DNA from: DASZGI01 sp035938995
GTDB lineage: Bacteria; Actinomycetota; Actinomycetes; Streptomycetales; Catenulisporaceae
NCBI RefSeq assembly: GCF_035938995.1
Contig: NZ_DASZGI010000030.1
Location: 1 to 13,884 of the forward strand
Length of the DNA stretch: 13,884 nt
Direction: 5' to 3'
Of this stretch, positions 8,707-13,884 are shown piece by piece (position 1 is the first letter of the stretch; each line of letters starts with the position of its first letter). The notes beneath the pieces are model-generated. The model did not search any database and was not told where the DNA came from. It worked only from the letters and a program-made list of their open reading frames with translations. Both the position numbers and the translations under genes were made by a program.

Positions 8707-9702
8707 ATGGATTTCGGCGTCGTCATGCAGACCGACCCGCCGGCGGCCAAGCTCATCGACACGATGCGGCAGGCCGAGCAGCTGGGCTTCGGGTATGGCT
8801 GGACTTTCGACTCGACGGTGCTGTGGCAGGAACCGTTCGTGATCTATTCGCGGATCCTGGCGGCCACCGAGCGGATGACCGTCGGACCCCTGGTCACCAA
8901 TCCCGGCACCCGCGACTGGTCGGTCCTCGCGTCGCTGTTCGCGACCCTCAACGACATGTACGGCAACCGGACGATCTGCGCGATCGGCCGGGGCGATTCC
9001 GCGCTGCGCGTCGTGGGCCGCAAACCGGAGACGCTGGCGTCGGTGGCCGCGTGCATGCGCGCGGTCAAGGACCTGGCCGAGGGCCGCGAGACGGTGCTGA
9101 ACGGCATCCCGGTCAAGATCCCGTGGGTGACGGACGGCAAACTTCCGGTGTGGATGGCCGCCTATGGGCCCAAGGCACTGAAGGTGGTCGGCGAGCAGGC
9201 CGACGGGTTCGTCCTGCAGTGTGCGGATCCGGACATCGCGCGATGGACGATCGGCTCGGTCAAGGAGGCGGCGAAGGCGGCCGGGCGCGATCCGGACCAG
9301 ATCACCGTCTGTGTCTCGGCGCCCGCGTACGTGGCCGAAGACCTCGACCACGCCCGCGAGCAGACCCGCTGGTTCGGCGGGATGGTCGGGAACCACGTCG
9401 CTGACCTGGTCGCCCGCTACGGCGCCGACGGGCCGGTCCCGAGGGCGCTGACCGACTACATCAAGGGCCGGGAGGGCTACGACTACTCGCATCACGGCAG
9501 AGCAGGCAACCCCTCGACCGAGTTCGTCCCCGATGACATCGTGGACCGCTTCTGCGTGCTCGGCTCCGCACAGGCGCACCGCGAACGCCTCGCCGAGCTC
9601 GCGGAGATCGGAGTCGATCAGTTCGCGCTCTATCTGATGCATGATCAGAGCGAGCAGACGCTGTGGGCCTACGGGCAGGACGTCATCCCGGTACTGCGCT
9701 GA
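8707..9702 (+). CDS. Luciferase-like (LLM class) oxidoreductase, TIGR03842/F420-type
   Basis: This 331-residue TIM-barrel protein of the luciferase-like monooxygenase fold starts M-D-F-G-V-V-M-Q-T-D-P-P, with an early strand G-Y-G-W-T-F-D-S-T. It has A-I-G-R-G-D-S-A near residue 95-105 and L-P-V-W-M-A-A-Y-G-P-K-A near residue 140-160, where the barrel usually holds the flavin or F420 phosphate. The overall pattern looks to me like the TIGR03842 group of predicted F420-dependent oxidoreductases, which I recall lying beside dihydropyrimidinase genes. GGGAGG lies 6 bases before ATG 8707, and the gene is 14 bases after the hydantoinase stop, so it is the last gene of the operon. The reaction is not known. 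Reduction or oxidation of a pyrimidine, hydantoin or a downstream product is a reasonable inference from context. FMN dependence is an alternative to F420. Confidence 0.85.
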   Translation: MDFGVVMQTDPPAAKLIDTMRQAEQLGFGYGWTFDSTVLWQEPFVIYSRILAATERMTVGPLVTNPGTRDWSVLASLFATLNDMYGNRTICAIGRGDSALRVVGRKPETLASVAACMRAVKDLAEGRETVLNGIPVKIPWVTDGKLPVWMAAYGPKALKVVGEQADGFVLQCADPDIARWTIGSVKEAAKAAGRDPDQITVCVSAPAYVAEDLDHAREQTRWFGGMVGNHVADLVARYGADGPVPRALTDYIKGREGYDYSHHGRAGNPSTEFVPDDIVDRFCVLGSAQAHRERLAELAEIGVDQFALYLMHDQSEQTLWAYGQDVIPVLR

Positions 9703-9711
9703 CGCACAGGC

Positions 9712-9753
9712 AGCTGTCGTGTGCGGCGCCCGCGGGTGTCGCACACAACAGCT
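9712..9753. terminator. Bidirectional terminator hairpin between convergent genes
   Basis: A 14-bp stem (9712-9725 with 9740-9753) contains one mismatch (C9718 against A9747) around a 14-base GC-rich loop. It lies 9 bases after the stop of the + strand LLM gene and 21 bases beyond the stop of the - strand YbaK-type gene, so it can end both transcripts. Confidence 0.7.
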
Positions 9754-9774
9754 CCGCCGCGCATATAAGGCAGA

Positions 9775-10338
9775 TCAGCCCGCAGATCCACCGTTGACGG
9801 GATTGCCGAGCCCGTCGAGCACCTCGGCGTGCGGGAACAGGGCGAGGGCGGAGCCGGGCAGCCACAGCTTCGAGCCGCGGATCCCCGAGCCGATGATGAC
9901 CTCGGGCGTGGCGGCGACGGCGGCGTCGACCAGGATCGGCCAGTCGGCGGGCAGCCCCAGCGGTGTGATGCCGCCGTACTCCATCCCGGTGAGCGCAACG
10001 GCGTCGTCCATCGGGGCGAAGGAGATCTTGCGCGCGCCCAGGTGGCGGCGGGCCAGACCGTTGATATCGGCGCGGGTGGTCGCGAGCACCATGCACGCCG
10101 CGTAAGTGGTCGTGCCCGCCCGCTTCGCCGCGACGACGACGCAGTTGGCCGACTGCGAGAGCTCAACCCCGTACTCGGCGCAGAACGCGGCGGTGTCCGC
10201 GAGCGCGGGGTCGATCGCACCGACCCGGATGCTGTCGAGTGGCAGCGTCCCGGACAGTTCCGCCAGCGCCTTGGCAGTAGGCACGGCAAGCAGGTCGGGG
10301 CGGTCGGCGGCCGGTTGGAGGACGACGTTGGTAGGCAC
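9775..10338 (-). CDS. YbaK/EbsC-family aminoacyl-tRNA deacylase-like protein
   Basis: This 187-residue protein has the YbaK/prolyl-tRNA-editing fold, which removes mischarged amino acids (for example Cys or Ala on tRNA-Pro) in trans. Recognisable landmarks are the strand S-A-N-C-V-V-V-A-A-K with Lys72 at the position of the family's essential lysine, the helix region R-R-H-L-G-A-R-K-I-S-F-A, and the segment L-T-G-M-E-Y-G-G-I-T-P-L-G-L followed by W-P-I-L-V-D. The final strand region I-I-G-S-G-I-R-G-S-K-L also fits. The N-terminal ~30 residues are extra relative to short YbaK proteins. The only usable start is GTG 10338: an in-frame TGA lies 27 bases upstream, and the nearby ATG (10349) is in another frame. 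No clear Shine-Dalgarno is visible. It lies downstream of dhaM on the same strand, beyond a repeat tract, so it may form a separate transcript. The amino acid/tRNA specificity cannot be read. Confidence 0.85.
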   Translation of the reverse strand: MPTNVVLQPAADRPDLLAVPTAKALAELSGTLPLDSIRVGAIDPALADTAAFCAEYGVELSQSANCVVVAAKRAGTTTYAACMVLATTRADINGLARRHLGARKISFAPMDDAVALTGMEYGGITPLGLPADWPILVDAAVAATPEVIIGSGIRGSKLWLPGSALALFPHAEVLDGLGNPVNGGSAG

Positions 10339-10398
10339 GGGCCCAGCATGCCACGCGGCCGGTCAGCGGGAGGTCGATGCGCATCGCCGCGAGGCGGC

Positions 10399-10571
10399 GG
10401 GCTCGGCTCCGCGGCGCGCCTGAACGACGCCGACGCGCGGCGCGACGGCGGGCTCAGCTTCGTGGGGCGCCCGAACGAGGCCGTGCGCGGCACGGCCGCG
10501 GGCCCGACTCCGTGGGGCCCGAACGACGACGACGCGCGGCGCGGCGGCACGGCCGCGGGCTCGGCTCCTAG
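10399..10571. repeat. Four imperfect GC-rich tandem repeats, period about 50-57 bp
   Basis: Units begin with GGGCTCGGCTCC or a close variant at 10399, 10450, 10500 and 10557 (spacing 51, 50, 57). Each continues with CG(T/C)GG..., then GAACGA, then a GCGCGGC-rich segment. The fourth copy is cut short at the dhaM stop codon (10568-10570). One unit contains a perfect 8-bp hairpin (10479-10486 with 10490-10497, 3-base loop) that could end the dha transcript. The tract fills the gap between dhaM and the YbaK-type gene. The Arg-rich open frame through it on the + strand looks like a by-product of composition. Confidence 0.6.
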
Positions 10572-11074
10572 AGCTTGCGAAAGCCCCGGGCCTCCTCCGC
10601 CGACGCGAGAACGGCTGCCAGGTCGCCGCCTGCCGCAGCCGTGACGACTGCGGAGACGGCCCCCTCGACCAGTGGCGCGTCGGCGATCACCGCCCGCGCC
10701 GAGCCGACGCTCGCCGCATCCCGCGCGGCAGCGCCGGAATCGTCCGCACGCTCTGGCGCACCGTTCAGCTCGGCGGCGTCCTCGAGCAGGGCCCTGACCG
10801 TGAGGACGGCGCTGCCGAGGTCGGCGAGCAGGAGCACGCCCGCACCGGCGTCGGCGTCCCGGATGGCGCTGCCGATCTTCTCGATGCTGGTGCCGAGGCT
10901 GCCATCGTCGGTCCCGCCCGCCGCGGCGATGGGCACCAGGTCGCCGCCCAGTTGGCGCGCCAGTTCGGCGACGCCTTCGGCCAGCCGCTCGCTGTGCGAG
11001 ACCAGGACGATGCCGACGTGGGGTTCGGGCTGAGGCGCGGATTGCGCGTCGTCGGCGTCGGTGTCGGCGGTCAC
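10568..11074 (-). CDS. dhaM: PTS-dependent dihydroxyacetone kinase, phosphoryl donor subunit DhaM
   Basis: This 168-residue subunit has the EIIA-mannose-type fold. It accepts phosphate from HPr and passes it to the ADP bound in DhaL. The phospho-acceptor is His27 in G-I-V-L-V-S-H-S-E-R-L-A-E-G-V, the family's signature near the start. A-G-G-T-D-D-G-S-L-G-T-S and V-L-L-L-A-D-L-G-S-A follow, as expected. It consists of a single domain: the HPr-like and EI-like domains present in E. coli DhaM are absent, so the general PTS proteins must supply phosphate. An Ala/Asp-rich insertion (about residues 106-120) is unusual. The start GTG 11074 overlaps the dhaL stop in a GTGA, implying translational coupling. 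The stop lies in the last unit of the repeat tract at 10399-10571. Confidence 0.93.
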   Translation of the reverse strand: MTADTDADDAQSAPQPEPHVGIVLVSHSERLAEGVAELARQLGGDLVPIAAAGGTDDGSLGTSIEKIGSAIRDADAGAGVLLLADLGSAVLTVRALLEDAAELNGAPERADDSGAAARDAASVGSARAVIADAPLVEGAVSAVVTAAAGGDLAAVLASAEEARGFRKL

Positions 11075-11913
11075 GCGACGTGGTCCGTCGAGTCGCTGCC
11101 AGTGTCGTCGCCGCTGGTGTCGTCGCCGTCGTCGTGTTCGCCGCCGTCGCCACTCCGGGTGTCGCCGCCGGCGTCGGCGCCGCTATGGCCACCCTCGATG
11201 GCGACAGCCGTGTCACGCAGGGCGGCGAGGATCAGCGCGGTCGACGCGGCTCCCGGGTCCTTGTGTCCGACGCTGCGCGGGCCCAAGTAGCTGGCCCGGC
11301 CCTTGTGCGCCTGCATCGGGATGGTGGCCTCCGCTCCCGCTTCGGCCGCGGCGGCGGCCGCCGTCAGGGCATCGCGCGGCGAAGCGCCTGCCAGCACGGC
11401 CTTGTCGAGGGTTTCGACCGCGGGCGCGAGCGCGTCGACCATCGTCTTGTCGCCGTCGTGGGCGGCGCCGAGCTTGCGCACGGCCGCGAGCGCCGCGCCG
11501 AGTGCTCCGGCGAGCCCGGCCAGGTCCACATCGGGTGCGTCGTTGAGTGCCTGGCCCGCGCGGCGGAACGCGGTGCCGTACAACGGCCCGGACGCTCCCC
11601 CGACCTTTGAGATCAGGGTCGTGCCGGTCAGCACCAGCACCGTCGCAGGGGTGCGCGGCGAGGAGACGTCGAAGGTGCGCATCACGGCGGCGAAACCCCG
11701 CGACAGGTTGGCGCCGTGGTCGCCGTCGCCGATCGCCGAGTCCAGCGCGGTCAGGTGTTCGCGTTCCGCTTCGACGGCGTCGGCGACACGGGTGATCCAG
11801 GCGCGGAAGAATGCAGTGTCGAACAAAACGGTGTCAGACGAAGCGGTGTCAGACGAAGCGTCGTCGAACGAAACAGAGTCGAAGCGGGCGTCGGGGCCGT
11901 CGGGCGGGTTCAT
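11071..11913 (-). CDS. dhaL: PTS-dependent dihydroxyacetone kinase, ADP-binding subunit DhaL
   Basis: DhaL carries a permanently bound ADP that is rephosphorylated by DhaM and transfers phosphate to dihydroxyacetone on DhaK. The Mg-ADP-binding aspartates D58, D63 and D65 lie in A-L-D-S-A-I-G-D-G-D-H-G-A-N. K-V-G-G-A-S-G-P-L-Y-G-T (103-114), G-D-K-T-M-V-D-A-L (154-162) and Y-L-G-P-R-S-V-G-H-K-D-P-G-A (209-222) complete the family pattern. At 280 residues it is about 70 longer than usual. Residues 11-35 are five imperfect pentapeptides (F/S-D-x-x-x), encoded by a 15-bp tandem repeat, and residues 241-280 form a Gly/Asp/Ser-rich acidic tail. ATG 11913 has GGTGA 5 bases upstream and is 5 bases after the dhaK stop. 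GTG 11922, which overlaps that stop, is an in-frame alternative adding three residues. Confidence 0.93.
   Translation of the reverse strand: MNPPDGPDARFDSVSFDDASSDTASSDTVLFDTAFFRAWITRVADAVEAEREHLTALDSAIGDGDHGANLSRGFAAVMRTFDVSSPRTPATVLVLTGTTLISKVGGASGPLYGTAFRRAGQALNDAPDVDLAGLAGALGAALAAVRKLGAAHDGDKTMVDALAPAVETLDKAVLAGASPRDALTAAAAAAEAGAEATIPMQAHKGRASYLGPRSVGHKDPGAASTALILAALRDTAVAIEGGHSGADAGGDTRSGDGGEHDDGDDTSGDDTGSDSTDHVA
11814..11888. repeat. 15-bp tandem repeat inside dhaL (five units)
   Basis: Five 15-base units start at 11814, 11829, 11844, 11859 and 11874. The second and third are identical (CGGTGTCAGACGAAG) and the others diverge by a few bases each. On the - strand the array encodes FDSVS-FDDAS-SDTAS-SDTVL-FDTAF. 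The array is less GC-rich than the rest of dhaL and uses codons such as TTG, TCT, GTT and GCA that are rare around it. The unit length is a multiple of three, so copy-number change keeps the frame. Confidence 0.75.
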
Positions 11914-11918
11914 CGGCG

Positions 11919-12911
11919 TCACCGGCCCCACCGCAGGGCGGGCGTTTCCACCGGCGCGTCCCAGAGTTCGGCGAGGCGATCGGTCAGGCGGCAGACGGTC
12001 AGCGAGAAGCCCTGCATCTCGAGGCTGGTGATGTAGTTGCCGATCAGGCTGCGGGTGATCCGTGCTCCGCGGGCCTGGAGCTGCTTGCTGACCTCGTTGA
12101 AGACGATGTAGAGCTCGATCAGCGGCGTCCCGCCCATGCCGTTGGCCATCACGAGCAGGTCGCCGGTCAGGTCCAGGTCTTCGGCGATGGCGTCGATCGC
12201 CGCAGTGACGAGCTCTGACGCGGGGGCCATCTCTCCGCGGCGGCGTCCGGGTTCGCCGTGGATGCCGATGCCGAGTTCGACCTCGGATTCGGTCAGGGTG
12301 AAGCCGGGCTTCCCGGCGGCGGGGGTGACGCACGGGGTCAGCGCCACGCCGAACGACCGGCTGCGCTCGTTGACCTCCCGGGCGACCGCCGCCACGGACG
12401 CGAGGGCCGCGCCCTGCTCGGCGAGGGCGCCAGCGATCTTCTCGGCGAACACGGTCGCCCCGGTCCCGCGCCGCCCGGCGGTGTAGAGCGAGTCCTCGAC
12501 CGCGACGTCGTCGTTGATCAGGACCGACTCGACCGCGATGCCCTCGTCACCGGCCAGCTCTGCCGCCATCTGGAAGTTGAGCACATCGCCGGTGTAGTTC
12601 TTCACCAGGAACAGCACCCCCGCGCCGCCGTTCACCGCGCGGGCAGCCGCGAGCATCTGGTCAGGCACCGGGGAGGTGAAGATCTCGCCCGGGCAGGCCG
12701 CGTCGAGCATGCCGTGGCCGACGAAACCGCCGTGCAGCGGCTCGTGCCCGGACCCGCCGCCCGAGACCAGGCCCACCTTTCCGGGCCGGGGCGCGCCTGC
12801 CCGGCGCACAAGGCGGTTCTCGGGGTCGACGGCGAGCGAGGGGTGCGCGGCGGCCAGGCCCGCGAGCGCGTCGCCGACGACCGTGTCGGGCGCGTTGATC
12901 AGCTTTTTCAC
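11919..12911 (-). CDS. dhaK: PTS-dependent dihydroxyacetone kinase, substrate-binding subunit DhaK
   Basis: This 330-residue subunit binds dihydroxyacetone through a hemiaminal bond to a histidine. With GTG 12911 as residue 1, the key residues fall at H56 (G-G-G-S-G-H-E-P), D109 (V-K-N-Y-T-G-D) and H218 (E-L-G-I-G-I-H-G-E-P-G), the same numbers as in E. coli DhaK. V-L-I-N-D-D-V-A and the C-terminal M-A-N-G-M-G-G-T motif also match. The product is dihydroxyacetone phosphate, which enters glycolysis. GTG 12911 gives the canonical N-terminus (M)-K-K-L-I-N. Upstream in-frame GTGs (12938, 12956) would add residues with no family counterpart. There is no good Shine-Dalgarno, but a CATAAT lies 7 bases ahead, suggesting a leaderless mRNA. 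It is the first gene of dhaK-dhaL-dhaM. No dhaR-type regulator or glycerol dehydrogenase gene is within the window. Confidence 0.96.
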   Translation of the reverse strand: MKKLINAPDTVVGDALAGLAAAHPSLAVDPENRLVRRAGAPRPGKVGLVSGGGSGHEPLHGGFVGHGMLDAACPGEIFTSPVPDQMLAAARAVNGGAGVLFLVKNYTGDVLNFQMAAELAGDEGIAVESVLINDDVAVEDSLYTAGRRGTGATVFAEKIAGALAEQGAALASVAAVAREVNERSRSFGVALTPCVTPAAGKPGFTLTESEVELGIGIHGEPGRRRGEMAPASELVTAAIDAIAEDLDLTGDLLVMANGMGGTPLIELYIVFNEVSKQLQARGARITRSLIGNYITSLEMQGFSLTVCRLTDRLAELWDAPVETPALRWGR

Positions 12912-12918
12912 GTGTCTG

Positions 12919-12924
12919 ATTATG
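12919..12924 (-). promoter_or_regulatory. Candidate -10 box for a leaderless dhaK transcript
   Basis: On the - strand CATAAT (5 of 6 matches to TATAAT) is followed by 7 bases and then GTG 12911. That spacing would put the transcription start at or next to the start codon, in keeping with the lack of a ribosome binding site. No convincing -35 hexamer is visible 17 bases upstream. Confidence 0.4.
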
Positions 12925-12962
12925 CCCGGAGGGCGCACGGCGCCACACGGCCGCACCGGGCT

Positions 12963-12977
12963 CCGGTCGGCGACCGG
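12963..12977. terminator. Small hairpin after the VIT1 gene, ahead of the dhaK promoter
   Basis: CCGGTC (12963-12968) pairs with GACCGG (12972-12977) across a 3-base loop, just beyond the stop codon of the VIT1-type gene on the - strand. It may end that transcript or act as an operator for dhaK, which begins about 50 bases further on. It has no T-tract. Confidence 0.35.
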
Positions 12978-12979
12978 GG

Positions 12980-13884
12980 TCAGGACACGTGGGTGCCGAT
13001 GATCCGTCCGACGACGAACGTCACGCCCGCGGCCAGCCCGCCGACGATCACCTGGCGCAGCCCGGAGCGCAGCGGCGAGCGGCCGTTGAGCATCCCGATC
13101 CCGGCGCCGACCCCGAACAGCGCGACACCGAAAAGGCAGATCGCCCAGACGAGCGCGCCCGTGCCGCCGCCGATGAGGTAGGGCAGCACCACGACGAAGG
13201 CACCGCCGGCGAACGTCAGCAGACTCGAGACCGCAGCCGTCCAGGGCGAGCCGAGGGCGTCCGGGTCGAGGCCAAGCTCCTCGCGGGACAGCGTGTCGAG
13301 GGCAATCCGGCGGTCCGCCATGATGCTGTCGGCCACGCCCTCGGCCTTCTCCCGGCTCAGACCTTTGGCACGGTAGAGCAGCACGAGCTCGGCGCGCTCC
13401 TCCTCCGGGTTCTCGTCCAGCTCCCGCGCCTCCAGCGAGATCTCGCGCTCGTACATCTCCCGCTGGCTCGACATCGACACGTACTCCCCCGCCGCCATCG
13501 AGAACGAGCCGGCCAGCAGCCCCGCCACCCCGGCCAGCACGATCGCGGTGCGCGAGGAGCCCGATCCGGCAAAGCCCATCACCAGTGAAGTGTTCGAGAC
13601 CAGGCCGTCGCTGACCCCGAACACGCCGGCGCGCAGCGCGCCGGAGCGGTCGCCGTGGTGCCAGCCCTCGCGGTGCGCGATCTTGTCCTGAGGGCTTGGC
13701 TTGCCGCCCTCGATGAGCGTGGCCAGGGTCCGCGCGTGCCCGCGCTCGTCCGCGGCCATGCCGGGCGCGGCGTCCGGGTCGGCGTCGTAGACCCCGGCGT
13801 CGGCGCGCTCGGCCCGCTCGACCATCGGCAGCACGGTGCGCGCGGAGAACCGGTGCGCCGCGAAGCCGAGCAGCCGGGTGCGCA
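12980..13884 (-). CDS. VIT1/CCC1-family iron-manganese transporter with N-terminal ferritin-like region (5' end outside window)
   Basis: The - strand frame is open to the window edge, giving 300 visible residues to the TGA at 12982-12980. An internal GTG at 13834 is not taken as the start, because the 16 codons before it read R-T-R-L-L-G-F-A-A-H-R-F, which fits the ferritin/rubrerythrin-like leader found on actinobacterial VIT proteins. That leader continues with E-R-A-E-R-A-D-A-G and an E-x-x-H motif (E-R-G-H, visible residues 46-49). The VIT1 core follows: helix 1 G-V-S-D-G-L-V-S-N-T-S-L-V-M-G, helix 2 ending F-S-M-A-A-G-E-Y-V-S, then a cytoplasmic Glu-rich helical metal-binding segment (E-R-E-I-S-L-E-A-R-E-L-D-E-N, E-E-E-R-A-E-L), and three C-terminal helices. 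Relatives move Fe2+ or Mn2+ out of the cytoplasm. The real start lies upstream of the window. Confidence 0.88.
   Translation of the reverse strand, partial: RTRLLGFAAHRFSARTVLPMVERAERADAGVYDADPDAAPGMAADERGHARTLATLIEGGKPSPQDKIAHREGWHHGDRSGALRAGVFGVSDGLVSNTSLVMGFAGSGSSRTAIVLAGVAGLLAGSFSMAAGEYVSMSSQREMYEREISLEARELDENPEEERAELVLLYRAKGLSREKAEGVADSIMADRRIALDTLSREELGLDPDALGSPWTAAVSSLLTFAGGAFVVVLPYLIGGGTGALVWAICLFGVALFGVGAGIGMLNGRSPLRSGLRQVIVGGLAAGVTFVVGRIIGTHVS

Noticed and set aside
10377..10571. Small Arg-rich open frame (64 codons) on the + strand
   Set aside because: It runs through the GC-rich tandem repeat, is dominated by Arg/Ala/Gly as expected from composition, lacks a ribosome binding site and overlaps the dhaM end on the other strand.
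10399..10571. Tandem repeats considered as a CRISPR array
   Set aside because: Units are directly adjoining and similar along their length, with no unique spacers and no cas genes nearby.
12980..13834. VIT1 gene as complete with a GTG start at 13834
   Set aside because: The frame stays open to the window edge and the residues ahead of this GTG look like part of the ferritin-like leader, so the gene is treated as cut by the edge.

Overview
The window looks like chromosomal DNA from a high-GC, filamentous-type actinomycete. Codon third positions are strongly G/C, GTG starts are frequent, the genes look like actinobacterial families, and an F420-type luciferase-like oxidoreductase is present. 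The genus cannot be fixed from the sequence alone. I see no insertion sequence, tRNA, rRNA, CRISPR array or phage gene.

Layout. The left edge holds the 3' end of an agmatinase/ureohydrolase gene (1-291), closed by a strong hairpin. Two exporters follow on the + strand: an MFS permease (374-1867) and a 762-residue MMPL/RND-type transporter (2182-4470), the latter ended by a perfect 10-bp hairpin. A 392-bp gap with a perfect Crp-type palindrome (TGTGA-N6-TCACA) leads into a tight four-gene + strand operon (4863-9702): an NCS1 hydantoin/allantoin/pyrimidine-type permease, a beta-ureidopropionase-like carbon-nitrogen hydrolase, a dihydropyrimidinase/hydantoinase and a TIGR03842-type luciferase-like (F420) oxidoreductase. 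The first three make a coherent import and two-step ring-opening/decarbamoylation route that would yield beta-alanine-type or N-decarbamoylated amino acids. The LLM enzyme is the unexplained partner and the best candidate for unknown biochemistry here, because no dihydropyrimidine dehydrogenase is visible.

A hairpin suited to bidirectional termination (9712-9753) separates this operon from a block on the - strand: a YbaK/EbsC-type aminoacyl-tRNA deacylase gene (9775-10338), a GC-rich imperfect tandem-repeat tract (about 10399-10571), and a complete PTS-linked dihydroxyacetone kinase operon read dhaK-dhaL-dhaM (12911 down to 10568). dhaK, dhaL and dhaM are translationally packed (5-nt gap; GTGA overlap). 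DhaK keeps the substrate-binding residues H56, D109 and H218. DhaL is unusual in carrying an N-terminal pentapeptide repeat array and an acidic Gly/Asp tail. A ferritin-like/VIT1 (CCC1) iron-manganese transporter gene runs off the right edge (12980-13884).

All functions come from reading motifs and overall resemblance by eye; no database search was possible.
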